Shown here: piece after piece, positions 1 through 11,785 of the stretch
How positions within the stretch are numbered: position 1 is the first letter of the stretch
Layout: each line of letters begins with the position of its first letter
Made by a program: the position numbers and the translations under genes
Assembly: GCA_016748015.1 (NCBI GenBank)
Contig: JAAOMT010000304.1
Coordinates: 62,001 to 126,000, forward strand
Origin: Geosiphon pyriformis
Lineage: Eukaryota > Glomeromycota > Glomeromycetes > Archaeosporales > Geosiphonaceae
Direction: 5' to 3'
DNA: 64,000 bases
The notes under the pieces: model-generated
What the model was told of the DNA's origin: nothing
Databases searched by the model: none
The model's input: only the letters and a program-made list of their open reading frames with translations

Positions 1-422
1 ACTAAATTGCAAATTGCCTTAGCTTATTTTTTTTATCTTTTTTTTATCTTTTTTATTTTATTTTCTTTATTTTGTTGTATTTACTAATTGATTGAAAATT
101 AAGTGTTGAATTATTAACATCACGGATAGCCTGGTAAAAAACCCAGAAATAAGAGTAGAATTATACATATATTAACAAATAGCTTATTAGAAGGGCATGA
201 CTGCCAGATTAAATCGGCTACCACATTAAAAACAGAAATTGGGAAAATGACTTGAGAAATCAACCAAAAACCAACCAGAGTAAATCTCTGTCTATTATAC
301 AAAGAACTTAACTAACACCTTCAGATCCATAACATCTTTAAAAATCAACATTATTATATTAATTAAGCACCAAGTTACAGATTTGTTATTTGCTTTGAGA
401 TCCCAAATAATTACTTATAACA
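1..422 (+). repeat. 5' LTR of element A (right part only)
   Basis: The first ~110 bases and the last ~150 bases match the LTR at 19,165-19,592, including the pyrimidine-rich 'gcaaattgcctt' stretch and the 'gagcaccaagttac' / 'agcaccaagttac' stretch before the end. The middle (about 110-270) does not match, so the two LTRs differ by replacement of an internal segment. The LTR ends in TAACA at 422, followed after two bases by the primer-binding site. Its left end lies outside the window. Confidence 0.75.
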
Positions 423-424
423 TT

Positions 425-442
425 TGGTGCTCCCTGTGAAAT
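425..442 (+). other. Primer-binding site of element A
   Basis: TGGTGCTCCCTGTGA lies two bases after the LTR end. It is complementary to a tRNA 3' end of the form ...GCACCA and has the same core as the sites in elements B (4,891) and C (19,595). The primer tRNA was not identified. Confidence 0.7.
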
Positions 443-484
443 ATAATTTTACAGAGAATCAGCACTAACAGCAATCATCCAAAA

Positions 485-2500
485 GTGGCAGAATCAGAAA
501 TAATAAGAACAAATCATTTAGGATTTGTTAAATCCTTATTTTAACAATACAGCCAACAATTGGGCTTAACCAACAACTATTATCCAATGGAATCAGTCTT
601 CAACTTTTACGTCAACAAAAAAATCACAGATTTTCTTAAAAGACCAGTTAATATTGAATCAGTAAGAAAAAATTTTTATACAGAATTAATCCAACATACC
701 AGTTTACCACGAAATCATAGTTTTGCACTAATTATCAGAAAAATTAATCAAAAAATTAAAAGATACACTCAACAACAATTTTCCATTATCTACACAGATA
801 AGGGTAAAGAAAAATTACAAACACTAACAGCAACTTCAAAAAGAATACAATTATCAACATGGAAGAAACAAAGAATTAAATCTCCACTATATCTATTATA
901 TTATCACATAGCTGGAAGTACCATTAATATTGCATCAACAGATGTATCCACATTAAATGTAACATTAACATTTGGATGATTTTCATTTCAAAGTAAACAA
1001 AAAAAAGTGGAATTATTAGGAACTTACAGCAATTATTTTGAAAGATTTAAATTATAATCACTGATGCCATAAAGATTTTGATTACTGTTACCTCCACCAG
1101 ATTTTAGAACTGCAAGTCCTTAAAAAGTAATGAAATTTAAAGAAGAAAAAAACAAGTATCAGAAATTTAATTACCAAAATCTGATTCCAAAAAATCCAGA
1201 AAATCAAATCCTGAATATTCAAGCTCTGACATTAATAATTAACAACACTTACCTCCAGTAATTGTTATCAACCTACCACCAGTTGCTACACAACAACAGC
1301 CACTGCCACAACCTCAAATTCAGTTACCACCCCAACAACAACAATAACAACCAAACTTAAATCCAATGGTCTATGCTCTAATAACAAAACTTGAAAAGTT
1401 TATGGGCAAAAAAAATGATGCCCAAATATGGCTAAACAATGTTGAAAAAACCATTACAGCCAATGGATAGAATGACATTAGAGCCATGTAAATCATTTTA
1501 TATTTTCTCCAAAATACCAACAACTCATGATATCAAAGCTTAGTTAACAAATTCCAAGATTTTAATGCATTCAAGCTTGCATTCTTATAATATTTCAGCA
1601 ATAATAATAGCATTAACTACTTAGCCAACATTTTTATTATTATTAAACAAGAAGAAACTAAAGCAGTCACTACTTACTTGAGACACTTCCACAGAACTTT
1701 GCACCAAATTCAGGCAATACAAGCTGATTATTTCACAGTATCACAAATCTTAAACCAATTTATTAGAGGCCTGTATAGTAGCCTCTTCCAACACATATGT
1801 CCATTGCATCTAGTAGATTTTTAAGCCACCATTATAAATGCCAGAAATTTTGAAGCAGCTGAACTTAAAGCTAACTATGCACAAGCCATAAATCTAGTAA
1901 TGAACAGATCATCTGACTTGGATTCCAAGCTAAAGTAATTCAGCGACTTAATTAATCAGAAACTAGAAGGATACTTAGCTAACAATTAAGCAATTTATTA
2001 ACCTTCACAATGATACAACAATCAGGGAAACTCAAATCATTCCCAAAATCAATTGTGTTCATTAATGTCAACCAATTAACAGTGACAACAAATAACATGT
2101 GTTTGCTACTATTGTTAGAAACAAGAATACTTACAAATTGACTGTTGCTGTTGCTTAAATAACCAACAATTAGGAAATCAGTATTGAAATCCTGATTACT
2201 GGTTTCAAACTCTGAGTTACCAACCAAACTCAGAACCATATTATCAGAATTACTTATCAATAACACAGCAATCAATATACTAACTGCCAATATATTAAAC
2301 TCCAACACCCATAATATATCAGCCTTAACAAACTTAAATACCACCACAAAACTTACCTTAAAACAGAACCCAAAGGCTAAAAATAACACAACAAAGCTGA
2401 AGATTGGTAATAGTAGTCCATCAACTAATCTTCAGTTCTTCAATCCAACAATCAGGATCTTAACAGCAGAATTTGGATACTGGGTACACCTAAAACCCAA
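485..2500 (+). pseudogene. Element A gag, decayed
   Basis: Structural polyprotein of retrotransposon A. The frame begins at a GTG (485, GTGGCAGAATCAG) rather than an ATG, as in B and C. The N-terminal domain at 560-979 is open and closely matches the first Gag domain of element C (19,652-20,146), including the VRKNFYTEL stretch. Downstream there are many stops, a Gln/Pro-rich linker, a capsid-like region (about 1,380-1,950), and a degenerate zinc knuckle at about 2,096-2,150. There the spacing CX2CX4-X4C is kept but the His position reads Tyr. Much more eroded than C; not functional. Confidence 0.75.
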
Positions 2501-2587
2501 ATTCTCAACACTACTTATGCTTCATCTAATAACCAGGAAACCAACTACAACCAAACACCTACCAACAACATTCCACCAGCCACTGTC

Positions 2588-3911
2588 ATGGAAGATGAGT
2601 TATTTACAGCTATATTTCCTTTTGAAATCAAAGAACTATTAGAAATTTCTTTGTTTAGTAGAGCCGCACTCAAAGAAAAACCCATCATTGCAATATATAC
2701 TAATGCCAAAATTGATAACCACTCCATCAAACTAATCTTAGATAGTGAATTAGCTGGCAGTATTATCACAAGACAACTCATGGATCAATTAGGTTACCAA
2801 ATTAATTAAGCTGCCAATGCAAAGATAATTACAGTTAATAGAGCTACTAAGACTCCAATTCATGAAATAGATAATTTATCTATCAAAGTCAATGGTATTA
2901 TCATATCAATCAAGATATTAGTCATGGAAGCCACCCAATACTAAGCACTTATGGGTAATGATTGGCTGTTCAAAACAAATGTGACACTTGACTGGACTAC
3001 TCAGAAGTTGCAACTTAGTTAGAATAAACAATACACATAAGTATTAGCAATATGTGGTCATTTCAAATCCAGTACCAACATGCCAGCATTACTTATCAAG
3101 TTTAACAATGAAAAAAAAAACCTATTTGGGAAGCTTATCAAGTTTTCTGAACCAATGAAAATCACAACAAGTTACCACCAATTCTTATTTAAAATAACAG
3201 CAGAAAAGGAAAACAAAAAGAAGAACTTATCTGGAACACTGACCAAATATTGTGAAATGACAACAACCATAATGAACTGCTGCCAAATTGGGAGTAAAAA
3301 GAAAATAATAATAAGAGAAAAGGGAAGAAAAAAAAGAAGAACTAATACCAAACACCACTTATAGTTTATACATTTACACCTTACTACAACCATCTAACTA
3401 TTGCTAACCAAAACTGGTATACATTAATTGCAGCAAGAAATTGTCATTAATGAGCATATGCTGTGGTGACGATGAGGAATATGCAATGACAACAAAATTC
3501 TATTGCCATCTATACATTCAAAAAGACAAAAAAAATAGAATAACAAACCTTGTCTTACTTGTAAAACTATTTTGCCTGACAAAGGAATGTGGAATGACAT
3601 TCTTAGCAGAGGAGGGACATGTAATGAAACATGTCAATACATGATTCTAATTAATGACTGAGTACATAAAGACACTTCAATCAACAATACATGGAAAAGA
3701 GCATTGTGATGTTTGGAAGAATATTTTTAAGACAAACATGAGATCTGGAGAATGACGAGCACAAAAGCAGAAGGCATTACAACCAGCAAATTGCTGGAAA
3801 TTAAAAACAATTTAATAATTTTTTCAGAACCTAAATATGTTCTAATGTTTGATATCTTTAGCAATATTGAAAACAATCCTGAAAAATTCCACAAGTATTA
3901 CCAATGCCTGG
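2588..3911 (+). pseudogene. Element A protease and Cys-rich module, interrupted by B
   Basis: Retropepsin-like segment with the active-site strand LILDSELAGS at about 2,730-2,765. The expected D-S/T-G reads DSE, so the catalytic loop is altered. After it come eroded frames corresponding to the cysteine-rich module of C (CLTC near 3,565; CNETCQY near 3,630). The frame is cut at 3,911 in a codon run that continues at 13,332, after element B and its CTGG duplication. Stops and frame changes occur throughout. Confidence 0.75.
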
Positions 3912-4888
3912 TGTTACCAGACAAAATTAGAGATATTATTTAGCATAAAATTATTTTTATAATTCCTATCATTAATTAGCATATATTATCATTTCAAATT
4001 ATAACTTATTACATTAGCAAAATATCTGAAATTATCATTTAATTAATAACCCAATTTGTACATAACACAAATGTAACCTAATTGTGATGATCAATCATGC
4101 AATACCCAGAACTATGTAACATTTAAAAGTTTGCCGAAAGTTGTAGAAATTTGCTGAAATAATTGATAGTTTACTGAAATATCTAATAGTTTGCAGAAAT
4201 AACTTGTGGTTTGCTGAAATGTATCTTTAATTCAGCGAAATTGTAGAAAAGAGCAAAGTTCAAGTTCATAAAATAGTGTTATGACAAATTGTATAAAAAA
4301 AAAGCTTTTCTCTTCGAGAAAATGTATCTTACTTTAGATTTATCACTTAGAACTATTTTTACACACACAAAAAAAAATAAATATCAAATAATTTGAAAAA
4401 ACAAATTCTTTAATTATTGCACTTCAAAAATTTTCAAAACCCAACTAACATTTTGAAATTGATTAGCTACCAATTTCAGTAAACTATTAGTGACTTCAGG
4501 CCTGGATAGAAAACATTTCCCTTGATAAAATCCTATTTCTTTTACATTTCTTTTATTTTTTTTCTTTTCTTATTACAATCATTAGGGTAGTCTACAGACA
4601 AGATTTCTGTAGAAGAGTTAACTTTTACAGCAAAGTAACTACACATTTTTAGTGAGCTTCCAGACGAGCAATTCTTGGGAAAGAATTGACGTTTACTATA
4701 GCATAACTACATAAAATAACTGGCAAGGAATTGGCCATTTCACTTATAAGCCCAGCAGTTCAAATTATAGGAAATAATTTGAAGATAAATTCAGTTACTG
4801 GAGGTCCAACTACTTCTTAAAAACGTGAATTCACAGCAAATCAACATTACCAACATTTAAAAAAAGAGACCAAAAACCTCCAGTAACA
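3912..4888 (+). repeat. 5' LTR of element B
   Basis: 977 bp, TGTTAC...TAACA. It matches the 3' LTR at 12,432-13,327 along its length with scattered, mostly transition, differences. It retains an 81-bp segment (4,641-4,721) missing from the 3' LTR, bounded by TAACT repeats. It contains a 20-bp-period motif array at 4,128-4,247. Confidence 0.93.
4128..4247 (+). promoter_or_regulatory. Six-unit, 20-bp-period motif array in 5' LTR of B
   Basis: Variants of GTTYGCYGAAAT start every 20 bp at 4,128, 4,148, 4,168, 4,188, 4,208 and, degenerate, 4,228. The spacing is about two helical turns. The array lies in the promoter-bearing LTR, so a protein-binding role is possible; that is inference. Confidence 0.6.
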
Positions 4889-4890
4889 TT

Positions 4891-4908
4891 TGGTGCTCTT
4901 CCATGAAA
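4891..4908 (+). other. Primer-binding site of element B
   Basis: TGGTGCTCTTCCATGA begins two bases after the LTR end. It shares the TGGTGCT core with A and C although the LTRs are unrelated, so the families probably use the same primer tRNA. Confidence 0.7.
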
Positions 4909-4934
4909 ATAACACAGTGACAACAACTTCAAAA

Positions 4935-6243
4935 GTGGCGACTCAAACAGATTCAAAAACTTTAGAGTATTATCAGTCAATTTACACCCACTGCAAGCAG
5001 AGATTTAACATCTCAGATGGAATTGAAACATTCAAGAAAACACTTTACCAGTACATTAAAAATTGCATCAACAATTATTTTCTTAGAGACTACAACATTT
5101 CAGAAGTTAAACACAACTTCAACAACAGAAACCAATATTAACCAGCACAAACCTTATTGACTACTTAGCAGAAAATTGAAGTGAAAAGACTGAATTAGAA
5201 CAAGAAACAGAAGACTCAGAAAATGAAGAAGAAATGGCCTCCACATATATCACAAAAATCTCTGAGTTTACAGGAGAAGACAGTGAAACCAGTCCTTAAG
5301 AAAGACTTGACAAAGTCTCAAAAGCAGGAGATGCAAATGGTTGTAACACTGCCAGAATGTTAAAAGCAATTCCATACTTCTTACAAGAAACAGTTGGTGA
5401 ATGGTTTGAAAACTTGGAAGCCCCACCAAAACACTGGAAAGCATTCAAAACTGCTTTCCTAGAACAGTTCACTGACAATAACACTTCTATTACCCTTTGA
5501 AACTGGTTCCAAAATATCAAGCAAGAACCAAGTGAATCAGTTATGACCTATCTTGGGAAATTCAACAAACTGCTTAGAAGAATTTGCCAATTAGAAACAA
5601 ATGAATACTACTCCAATGCACAAATCTTGGATCAATTCATTGCTAGACTAAAAGACAAACTTATCAAGAAAGTTCACCCACATGCACCAGAAAATTTAGC
5701 CACTGCTATTCAACAGGTAAAAAACTATAAAATAGCTATGGAAGAAGCCAACCATACCAAACTTGTTAATCTGGCTATTGGAGAAACCAGCTCAGCAGCT
5801 GAAGAAAAGATTGACCAATTAACCAAAAAAGTTGAAAACTACTTTACTAACCAACAGCAACAACAGCAGCCGCAGCAATCACAACAACCACAAAGATACC
5901 AACCCCTACAATGATACAATCAAAACAACTTTGGACTACTATCCAACAACCAAATCCAAAATTGTCATTATTGTAGAATTCCAGGACACTGGAAATGTGA
6001 TTGTAGAAAATTGCAATGAGACCAACAACAGAAGAATAATCAATGTTATTTTCAACCACAACAATCATATTATCCACCACCACCAGCTCAATATTTACCA
6101 AGGCCACAATATCTAAACCACTATTATCAATCTGCTCCACAACCAGTCCAACAACAGTATCAACAACCATCCACACCACAATATCAAGTGTCAGCCAGAA
6201 GATTGATTCAACATAATCAATTTATACCACAAAACCAATATTA
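4935..6243 (+). pseudogene. Element B gag, decayed
   Basis: Gag polyprotein. The frame starts at GTGGCGACTCAAAC (4,935) with no ATG nearby, then shows one frame change near 5,110 and an acidic linker up to the methionine at 5,234. The capsid-like part (5,234-5,780) has the aromatic pattern typical of retrotransposon Gag (YFLQETVGEWF, then WKAFKTAFLEQF). It is followed by a Gln-rich stretch and an intact CCHC knuckle, CHYCRIPGHWKCDC, at about 5,963-6,005. A Pro/Tyr/Gln-rich tail ends at TAA 6,241-6,243. Internal stops occur at 5,297-5,299 and 5,498-5,500 and elsewhere. It would form the particle and bind RNA if intact. Confidence 0.82.
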
Positions 6244-7830
6244 AGTAAACAACAATAGAATCAATTCGAACAACCAATTGGTTCCCTGAAATTCAGCTCA
6301 ACCAAGACCCAACCACTATCATACTCAATCTAGTTATCTTACAATGCCAAAAGAACAGAATTTTCGTCATACTGCACTCTCAGAAGGTAGAGCTGCAGCA
6401 CAACAACAAAACCCTTCCTATACTCCTACTACAATCCCACCAGCCAGAATTGCTGAAAATGCCAACCTTTCAGATATATTTCCTTTCGAATTTGAAGCAA
6501 ATGAATCACTATTCTTGCTTAGCAATATAGCAGCTAATGAGCAAAAAGCCATCACTGCAATGTACACAGAAGCTGAAGTAGAAGGAAAGCCAATTCGCTT
6601 GATCCTAGACAGTAGATCCACCAGAAGCATCATCACATATTAATTGATACAACAGCTAAAGAAAAACGTTGACTGACCAGCTCAGACAATCATTGTTACT
6701 GCTGATGACATGAAAAAGACTCCAGCAGGAGAAATTGACAACTTTCCATTCACAATTGACAGAATCACCATTCCAGTCAAAGTTTTGGTTATGGATGCTC
6801 CCCAATATTAAGCTCTTGTCGAAAACAATTGGCTCCAAAAAGCCAATGCTAACCTGAATTGGAAGACACAAGAGTTAATAATCTCCTACCAAGGACAACA
6901 TGCCCAAGTATCTACTACTTGTAGTACATTCAACAAATGCTCCGAAAAAACCCCAGCTTTTGAATTCAAAACAGAAGAAGAAAAACCAATAATCAAAACA
7001 TTCATGGTACTTGGATCAACCTCCAATTAGGCTGATAAAACTGAACAACAGTATTTTTCAACAAACAATTCTCTTGAAACAAAAGAATTAGTAACACCCA
7101 GATGGAATGTCCTCTATTCAAAACCAGAACCACAAAAACAATGTCCTTACATTCCACTCAAATGCAAAGATTGCCACAAGAAACTCTCATCAATGGGAGC
7201 TTTTATTTTACCTGAAGAAGAATATGAAAATCATACTTGTTATTACTGTAAGGCCTGTCACAGAGAACAATAGAGCCATCTAATAAAAAGAAGTGAAAAA
7301 TAGGACAACACTCCTTGTTTGACTTGTGGGGATACACTACCAGAAGAATGCAATTGGATTGATGTAGCAATGAGAGGAGAAGTCTGTGATCAAACCTGCC
7401 AATATGCTTTATCAATTCCAGAAAAAGTCAAAAGAGAAACACCTTTTGATGCAGCATACAACAGTGTTCTCAACAAACTTTATCACTACTCCCATGATGC
7501 TGAGATGATTTTTGACCTAACAATGGCATTAGTTAATGGAGCTACCAAAAAAAATGTTCATCAAATGAAAGAATCAGAGTACATTGCATATACTTTTGAA
7601 ATTGCTGAATACAACTACAAAGATAAAGTAAAAGTATATTACCAAATTGCCAGTCACACTTATCTAACCAAAGAAGCTCAAGCTTAATGGCTAGAGCAAA
7701 TGAACATTAAATTATGTGAAGAATGCATAATGCCTTGTGATGAACAATAATGTCCTAAATGCTATGCCCTTAGCATTTCATTACCCAGTAAAAGTGATGA
7801 ATATGAAATCGAATTTGGTGAACCTAAAGC
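6244..7830 (+). pseudogene. Element B protease plus Cys-rich module
   Basis: In frame with Gag after one stop, so the ancestral product was probably a single Gag-Pol chain. The protease core sits at about 6,540-6,640; its catalytic triplet reads D-S-R (LILDSRSTRS) where element C has D-S-G, a one-base G-to-A change. After a linker comes a cysteine-rich module: CKDCHKKLSS at 7,163, CYYCKACH to 7,261, CLTC at 7,315, and CDQTCQY at 7,384. A helical stretch follows, then CEECIMPCDE and CPKC at 7,715-7,763. The Cys spacing suggests zinc binding. I do not recognise this module; it recurs in A and C at the same place. Confidence 0.78.
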
Positions 7831-7831
7831 A

Positions 7832-8248
7832 ATGGAAGAAATTAAAACAACACTCATCTATCTTATCAAAAATCAGCCTATCTTACAACTCAAATACTTC
7901 AACAACAACAGACAAGGAATAAAACCCGAAAAAGCACATGAAATTGATGCTGGATATGACCTAAGATATCCAGACAAGGATACTCTTGTTCTCAAACCCA
8001 AATCTCTCACAAAAATCAACCTCAAAATTGCCCTTGAAATCCCACCAGAAGCAATGGTTCAAATTACCTTCCGGTTCTCTCTGACAAGTAAAAAAATTAA
8101 TGTCAGAGAAGGAATAATTGATGCTGGATATACTAAGAACATAACAGTAATACTCCAAAATGAAACCGATAAACCTTTCAAAATTGAACATGCTGAAAAA
8201 ATTGCTCAAGCTATCTATTTATCCTTAATCAACATTTTGGGTTTATAG
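7832..8248 (+). CDS. Element B dUTPase domain
   Basis: Open stretch of about 138 residues with the trimeric dUTPase layout: motif 1 AGYDLRYP, motif 2 a degenerate FRFSLTSK in place of the usual PRSGLA type, motif 3 GIIDAGYTKNI, and motif 4 EKIAQ. The enzyme hydrolyses dUTP to dUMP and pyrophosphate, which limits uracil incorporation during reverse transcription. It lies between protease and RT as part of Pol, not as a separate gene. Motif 5 (Gly-rich C-terminal arm) was not found. Motif 2 departs from consensus (FRFS where A and C have SRSN), so activity is doubtful even though the frame is open. Confidence 0.82.
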   Translation: MEEIKTTLIYLIKNQPILQLKYFNNNRQGIKPEKAHEIDAGYDLRYPDKDTLVLKPKSLTKINLKIALEIPPEAMVQITFRFSLTSKKINVREGIIDAGYTKNITVILQNETDKPFKIEHAEKIAQAIYLSLINILGL

Positions 8249-10160
8249 TTAATCAATCAAAGAGAACAATTGGGAAAAAGTAAAAAAGAAACACAAGATT
8301 TTGGTTCAACTGGATGATTCACAGTTCCAGTAAACATAGCTCTCAATAAACAAAAAAAATCTTACCAGCTTCTACAACTTCTACAACCAATTATCATTTC
8401 ACTCTTTGGAGAACATTATAAAGTTTACATATGTAAAAACTCCACGACTATTCAACAAATCTTCGAATTCAATGAACAAATTTGCTTAGAACACAACATT
8501 TCAATCCCAAACATCTATGTTCCAAGAGGAGCAAAGAAAGTCTGAGTTACTTTTTACAATCCCAACCATCAACCCATTATTTTATTGAACAAGTTAGAAA
8601 TAAGAGTCATTCACAGCAACATCTTTCAGCAAAAACAACTCCAAACAGTTTTAAATTTCTCAGAAATCATTAAACACTCTTTACCAAAAATCAGCCCCAG
8701 ATCAAGCTCCAAAAATTACTATATTGTTATGAAAAAACTATCTCGAATCAACATGGGACAACTAGAACCATACCAGCAAAAACAGCTTAAAGAGCTAATA
8801 GCAGAATTTGCCAATATCTTTGCTGAAAACAACAATGACCTAGGAAGAACTGATTTGGTACAACACCAAATTTATACTAGAGATGCCAAACCAAGGCAAC
8901 AATAAACCTACCGAGTCACTCCAGAAAGTCACCAATTTATCCAAGATGAAGTACAACGGATGCTTAACAATAGGCTTATTTAGCCATCAATGAGTTCATG
9001 GGCCTCACCTGTGGTCCTAGTTAAAAAGAAAAATGGAAAGATACAATTTTGTGTTAATTATCGACAACTCAATAGTGTCATTATTAGAGATGCCTACTCT
9101 CTTTTCCAAATCAATGACATGTTGGATGCCCTTGGAAAGTCCAAATACTTTTTAACATTAGATTTAGAGAGTGAATACTGGCAAGTTGCCATGAATTCCA
9201 AAGATCGCCCCAAAACAGCATTTACCACACAAGAAAGAAATTACGAGTTCAACGTAATAGCTTTTGAATTATATAATGCACCAGCAACATTCCAAAAACT
9301 CATGGATGTTGTTTACAAAGGTCTCCTTTGGAAATCAGTAGTTGTCTACCTCAATGATACTGATGTTTATTCACTATCTTTTGAATTATACTTAAAACAC
9401 CTGCGAGAAGTTTTTCAACAATTACGGAAAGCAAGATTGAAACTGAACATCAAAAAATGCTACTTTGGAAAAACGAGCTTGGCCTTTCTTAGTCACATTG
9501 TTAGCAAAGATGGAATTAAACCCGACCCTAGAAAAATCAGCACTGTCAAAAACTTCAAGACTCCACAAAATACCACAGAATTAAGAGGATTTATTGGATT
9601 AGTATCCTATTACTGAAAATTCATTAAAGGATTTTCAGAAATCACAAAACCTCTCAACCAGCTCACTACTAAAAACATTGAATACAAATAGATAGAAAAA
9701 CACCAAAAAGCTTTTGAAATTCTCAAGGAATAGCTGATAACAGCTTTAATTCTTGCCTACCCAGACTTCAGTAGCCAATTTTGATTAGCTACAAATGCTT
9801 TTTACATTGCTTTTGGTGCCATCTTATTACAATTAGATAACAACAGAAATGAGCGAGTAATTGCTTATACTAGCAGAACATTAAAACCAGCTGAGAAAAA
9901 CTATCCTGCCACAGAACTAGAAACAGCAGCTGTAATTTGGGCTCTACACCACTTCAATCTTTATCTCAGGTCTAAAGAATTTGACATTATCATTGATAAT
10001 ATTGGACTCAAATGGCTTCAGAACAAAAACACTTAGCTGAATGCCAAACAAACCCGATGGACAGGATTTTTAACTAACTACCGATACATTGTATATTACA
10101 AACCAGGAAAGCTTCACACCAACATTGATTGTCTCTCAAAAATGAGGCAAGATTAAAACA
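8249..10160 (+). pseudogene. Element B reverse transcriptase and RNase H
   Basis: RT palm and fingers are clear: SSWASPVVLVKKKNGKIQFC, NYRQLN, the first catalytic strand LTLDLESEYWQVAM, and the second catalytic box VVYLNDTDVYS at about 9,340-9,370. The usual Y-x-D-D there reads YLND, so the first of the two Asp is lost by G-to-A. The connection SHIVSKDGIKPDP and GFIGLVSYY follow. Ty3-type RNase H begins near 9,770; its first catalytic Asp is also Asn (LATNAFYIAFGA), while YTSRTLKPAEKNYPATELE is well kept. Stops at 8,904, 8,979, 9,614, 9,690, 9,733 and others interrupt it. Not active. Confidence 0.88.
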
Positions 10161-10219
10161 CAAAACCAACACTCATTCAAATTAGCAGTAACAAAAACAA
10201 CAAACAATAAACTCTAAAA

Positions 10220-11590
10220 ACTACAACAATCTTAAACAATATTTGGAAACACTAACAATCCCAACAGATTGGTCTTCAGATGAAAAACACCGATTACAAC
10301 AAAAAGCCAAACAATATTTTCTACACAACAACACCATTTATTATCGAAACTTCAGAAATTCAGACAAACTACTCAGATTAATACAGAAAAATGAGAAGAA
10401 AACTATTTTATACAACATGCACTCAGACTCTTTATCAGCACATTTAGAAAAAAATAGCACCACCCAAAGAACATTAGAACACTAATTTTGGCTCCAAATG
10501 AGAAAAGACATTTATGAATACATTAAATCTTGTAATAGTTGTCAAAGAAGAGGAGGAATTCACTCTATAGAACCTTTAAATCCAATCAAAGTTGGACAGT
10601 CTTTTGACTGAGTTGGTATTGATTTAGTCAGACCACTGCCTATTACAAACCAAGGAAACTGTTATATTGCAGTAACTGTAGATTATCTCACCAAATGGCC
10701 TGAAGCCAGAGCCATTCAACAAGCAGATGCAAAATCAGTAGCAAACTTCATTTACAAAAACATTATTTGTAGACATAGATGCCCAATTGAACTTTTATCT
10801 GACCAAGGAACACATTTTGTGAACAACTTGATACAAAAAATTTGTGAATGATTCAACGTCAAAAGACTATTATTTTCACCCTACTATCTACAAACAAATG
10901 GACTTGTAGAACGTTTCAATAGAACATTATGTGAATCATTAGCCAAAGTCTCAACTGATTTTGAGCAAGAATGAGATACTTTTATTTCATTAGTGTTACT
11001 AGCATATAGAACACTAAAACAAGATATCACAAAACACACACCATTTGATTTGACCTATAGAAAAACAGCAATATTACCAATTAGTTTCATAGTAGAAACA
11101 TACCCAGTACAGCCAATTAATGAAGACAATTTTTAGGAAACATTACAACAAAGAGCCTATACTCTGCTTAACACATTGGAAGGAAAATAACGAATAGCAG
11201 CAATCCATAATGAACACTCCCAAGCTCAACAAAAAGAACGGCATGACAACAAATTGCCACTAGTCACCAACAAATTTAAAGTTGGAAACAAGGTTCTTTT
11301 ACATAGAACTAAGGCTGAAAAACAATGGAGTGAAAAATTTGAAAATAAATGGGATGAACCATTCTTTATCCATGAAATCCTAGGCAATGGATCATACAAG
11401 TTAAGACTTAATGACAAAATCCTAGCAAAAGTTGCACATGGAAATCATTTGAAACACTATCATTTCAGAAACAATCCTGAATTATTAATTCCACAAATCG
11501 GTACACATTCCCCTTTAATTAATCCCGAAGATATTCCCTGAAATTTAGAACCAATAGTTGTCATTAAACAACCTCCCAACTTGAACACTT
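10220..11590 (+). pseudogene. Element B integrase
   Basis: Starts after a frame change near 10,200. The N-terminal HHCC zinc domain spans 10,400-10,545 (…AHLEK…SCNSCQRRGG). The catalytic core keeps all three acidic residues: VDYLTKWPEA near 10,680, LLSDQGTHF near 10,797, and NGLVERFNRT near 10,900. The C-terminal domain (11,254-11,541, open) has a GPY/F-like KWDEPFFIHEILGNGSYKLR. Stops at 10,609, 10,849 and 10,972 mostly fall where relatives have Trp or Arg. The product would join the cDNA to target DNA. No chromodomain is visible. Confidence 0.88.
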
Positions 11591-11785
11591 AAATTATATA
11601 TTACTATAGTTATTCCCTTGTAAGTTAGAAACAATTCCACAAAAACATAACAAAGACACTGAAAACAAAATCAAAAATAAACATAAAAACCCACACACCA
11701 AAAATAATTTCAATTTATTTTCTTTCATTTCAATTCCCTTATAATAACTATCCTTCAAAACATTCAACAGTTATCTCAAAAATTA

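Noticed and set aside
5296-5520. Minus-strand frame of 74 codons over element B gag (also 5,847-6,179, 21,357-21,728, 1,979-2,389).
   Set aside because: Antisense shadows of Gag, rich in Val/Leu from the Gln/Asn-rich sense strand.
4935-11590. Alternative genetic code (TAA/TAG read as Gln), because element B is almost one long frame interrupted by TAA and TAG.
   Set aside because: TGA also interrupts, frameshifts occur, catalytic residues are changed, and the clean gene at 28,035 ends normally. Decay explains everything.
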